The notes under the pieces are model-generated. The model was not told where the DNA came from. It made no database searches and saw only the letters and a list, made by a program, of their open reading frames with translations. A stretch of 23,478 nucleotides of DNA. Source: Oscillospiraceae bacterium (GTDB lineage Bacteria > Bacillota > Clostridia > Oscillospirales > Ruminococcaceae). The DNA is taken from contig JAIEDJ010000028.1 of NCBI GenBank assembly GCA_029068025.1, positions 5,173 to 28,650 on the forward strand, written 5' to 3'. The position numbers and the translations under genes are program-made. Shown in pieces: positions 22,311 to 23,478 of this stretch (its first letter is position 1; each line of letters opens with the position of its first letter).

Positions 22311-22601
22311 TCGGCTTCCGCGCCGGGCAAACTCCGTTTGCCCTACAATGTGGCTGCCACTCCGCCGCGCTTGCAGCCGCTATCTCGGAAGGCCGAATTT
22401 TTTGTACAGCCACCCGCCATTGCGGAAAGCTGCACTGTTTCAATTTTGCAGCTTCCGCACCGGGCAAACTCCGTTTGCCCTATCACGCCGCTGCCGTTCG
22501 GCTCCGCCGCCCGTCGTCGGCTATTGCGGAAAGCTGCGCTGTTTCAATTTTGCGGTCTCCGCGCAGGGCAAACGTTCCGTTTGCCCTGTCACGCGGCTTC
22601 C
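22311..22601. repeat. Three-unit hairpin repeat array between pilC and pilMN
   Basis: Fills most of the 346-base gap. Each unit has GGGCAAAC / GTTTGCCC around a short loop (22325-22343, 22462-22480, 22566-22586). Units 2 and 3 repeat 104 bases apart and also share TGCGGAAAGCTGC(A/G)CTGTTTCAATTT before it (22421, 22525), which in unit 2 pairs with TGCAGCTTCCGCA to make a second hairpin; unit 1 is partial. On the strand of the pil mRNA all three loops contain GGA (GGA, GGA, GGAAC). No coding potential or T-run is seen. Candidate leader structures or a dispersed repeat cluster. Confidence 0.7.
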
Positions 22602-22634
22602 GCGTTCGTTCCATATCACAATGTTCAAACCTCA

Positions 22635-23478
22635 TCAGGAGATATCCTGCATACTGCCGTAGAGCAGCGGGAACATTCCCGCGAGGAACAGACCGATGGC
22701 AATACCCATGATAATGATCATCAACGGCTCCATCAAGCCAACCAGCTTTGTGATAGCCGCGTCCGCTTCTTCCTCGTAATATTCCGCCGCCTTGTTGAGG
22801 ATGGTATCCAGCGTACCGGATTCCTCACCGACGAATATGATGGACGTGAACATTCCTTCAAATATTCCTGTCTTTTCGATCGACTTAGACATGCTCTCAC
22901 CGAGCTTGATGTCGCTTACAACATCGACAAAGCGCTTTTTAACATAGCTGTTGTTTACAATGGAGATCGACTTCTCGATACACTCTACCATCTGCAGACC
23001 GGCGCCGTAGAGGTTCGACATATTACGCGCGAACGTACCCGTATACATCGTCGCGACCAGCTTGCCTATTTTAGGCACCTTCAGCAGAAGTTCGTCCATT
23101 CGCAGACGCAGCGAGGGCGTTCTCAGCATGAGAATAATACCGACAACAATGCCGACAATAACGATTATGTACACATACCATTGATTGATCAGCGAACTGG
23201 AGAAGCCCAGCAGCGCTTTTGTCAGCGGCGAGTATGTACTTTCATCTCCGAGTCCCGCAAAGCTCGGCAGGATCGCCACAAACAGGAATATGATAACCAC
23301 GAGCAGCAAAACCAGCAGAACCATAGGATAAACCATCGCGGATTTTGCCTTGTTGGCGGTCTTGTTTGCGTTCGCATAGTGATCGGACAAGCGGTTGAGC
23401 ATCTGGTCAAGAGTACCCGAAGCCTCACCCGCGGCAACCATACTCACAAACATATCCGGGAAAATGCCGGGCTTGGAA
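22635..23478 (-). CDS. pilC: PilC inner-membrane platform protein, 5' end cut by window edge
   Basis: Polytopic platform protein (GspF/PilC family) on which PilB and PilT act. The reading frame continues to the window edge (SKPGIFPD before the first internal ATG), so about 280 C-terminal residues are visible. Seen: the end of the first T2SSF domain with GEASGTLDQMLNRLSDHY, a long hydrophobic segment (MVYPMVLLVLLLVVIIFLFVAIL split by family pattern), a second one (YVYIIVIVGIVVGIILML), then the second domain with FVGEESGTLDTILNKAAEYYEEE and the terminal membrane helix ending LLYGSMQDIS. The duplicated GE-x-SGTLD motif is the family mark. Roughly 130 N-terminal residues lie outside. A 346-base repeat-filled gap separates it from pilMN. 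Confidence 0.96.
   Translation of the reverse strand, partial: SKPGIFPDMFVSMVAAGEASGTLDQMLNRLSDHYANANKTANKAKSAMVYPMVLLVLLLVVIIFLFVAILPSFAGLGDESTYSPLTKALLGFSSSLINQWYVYIIVIVGIVVGIILMLRTPSLRLRMDELLLKVPKIGKLVATMYTGTFARNMSNLYGAGLQMVECIEKSISIVNNSYVKKRFVDVVSDIKLGESMSKSIEKTGIFEGMFTSIIFVGEESGTLDTILNKAAEYYEEEADAAITKLVGLMEPLMIIIMGIAIGLFLAGMFPLLYGSMQDIS

Noticed and set aside
22311..22601. CRISPR array
   Set aside because: Only three units with unequal spacing (137 and 104 bases) and no spacers of uniform length; the repeats are hairpins with divergent flanks and no cas gene is near.

Overview
The window looks like a chromosomal piece of a motile Gram-positive member of the Clostridia. The gene order flgM-flgN-flgK-flgL-yviE-fliW-csrA matches the Bacillus/Clostridium flagellar hook-filament operon. 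Ribosome binding sites are strong AGGAGG types, intrinsic hairpin terminators are common, and the pilus genes are of the Gram-positive type IVa kind. Base composition near 48% GC and the many small GC-rich intergenic hairpins would suit the Ruminococcus/Oscillospiraceae group; that family-level guess is inference only.

Layout. (1) 1-6390, minus strand: a flagellar late operon read from a sigma-28-type promoter just upstream of flgM: flgM (anti-sigma-28), flgN (chaperone), flgK and flgL (hook-filament junction; FlgL is more than twice its usual size), a YviE/DUF6470 protein, fliW and csrA, which runs off the left edge. (2) 6460-7284: a MntA-HepT toxin-antitoxin pair boxed in by two hairpin terminators. 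(3) 7295-13034, minus: type IV pilus genes in two blocks, pilB-pilT-pilin and then a separately promoted major pilin candidate (pilA) plus another pilin. (4) 13035-13696: a gene-free divergent region packed with repeats and hairpins. (5) 13697-14758, plus strand: the prepilin peptidase pilD with its own promoter. (6) 14981-23478, minus: pilC (cut by the right edge), a fused pilMN, pilO, a 790-residue PilX/GspK-like protein and two further prepilins that look like a tip complex.

The pilus genes form a nearly complete machine: extension ATPase PilB, retraction ATPase PilT, platform PilC, alignment complex PilM-PilN-PilO, peptidase PilD, a probable major pilin and several minor pilins. No secretin gene is seen, as expected for a one-membrane cell. 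The flagellar operon carries its own post-transcriptional control pair (FliW/CsrA).

The least ordinary signals are non-coding. The yviE Shine-Dalgarno lies in a hairpin loop that resembles a CsrA site. Two copies (9150-9380 and 13191-13405) of a structured intergenic element share flanks and a 13-bp outer helix but have different, still paired, cores. A three-unit hairpin array lies between pilC and pilMN. Plus-strand terminator-like hairpins occur where no plus-strand gene is seen. Among proteins, the enlarged FlgL with a module shared with FlgK, the Cys/His-rich putative pilus tip protein and the insertion in PilD stand out.
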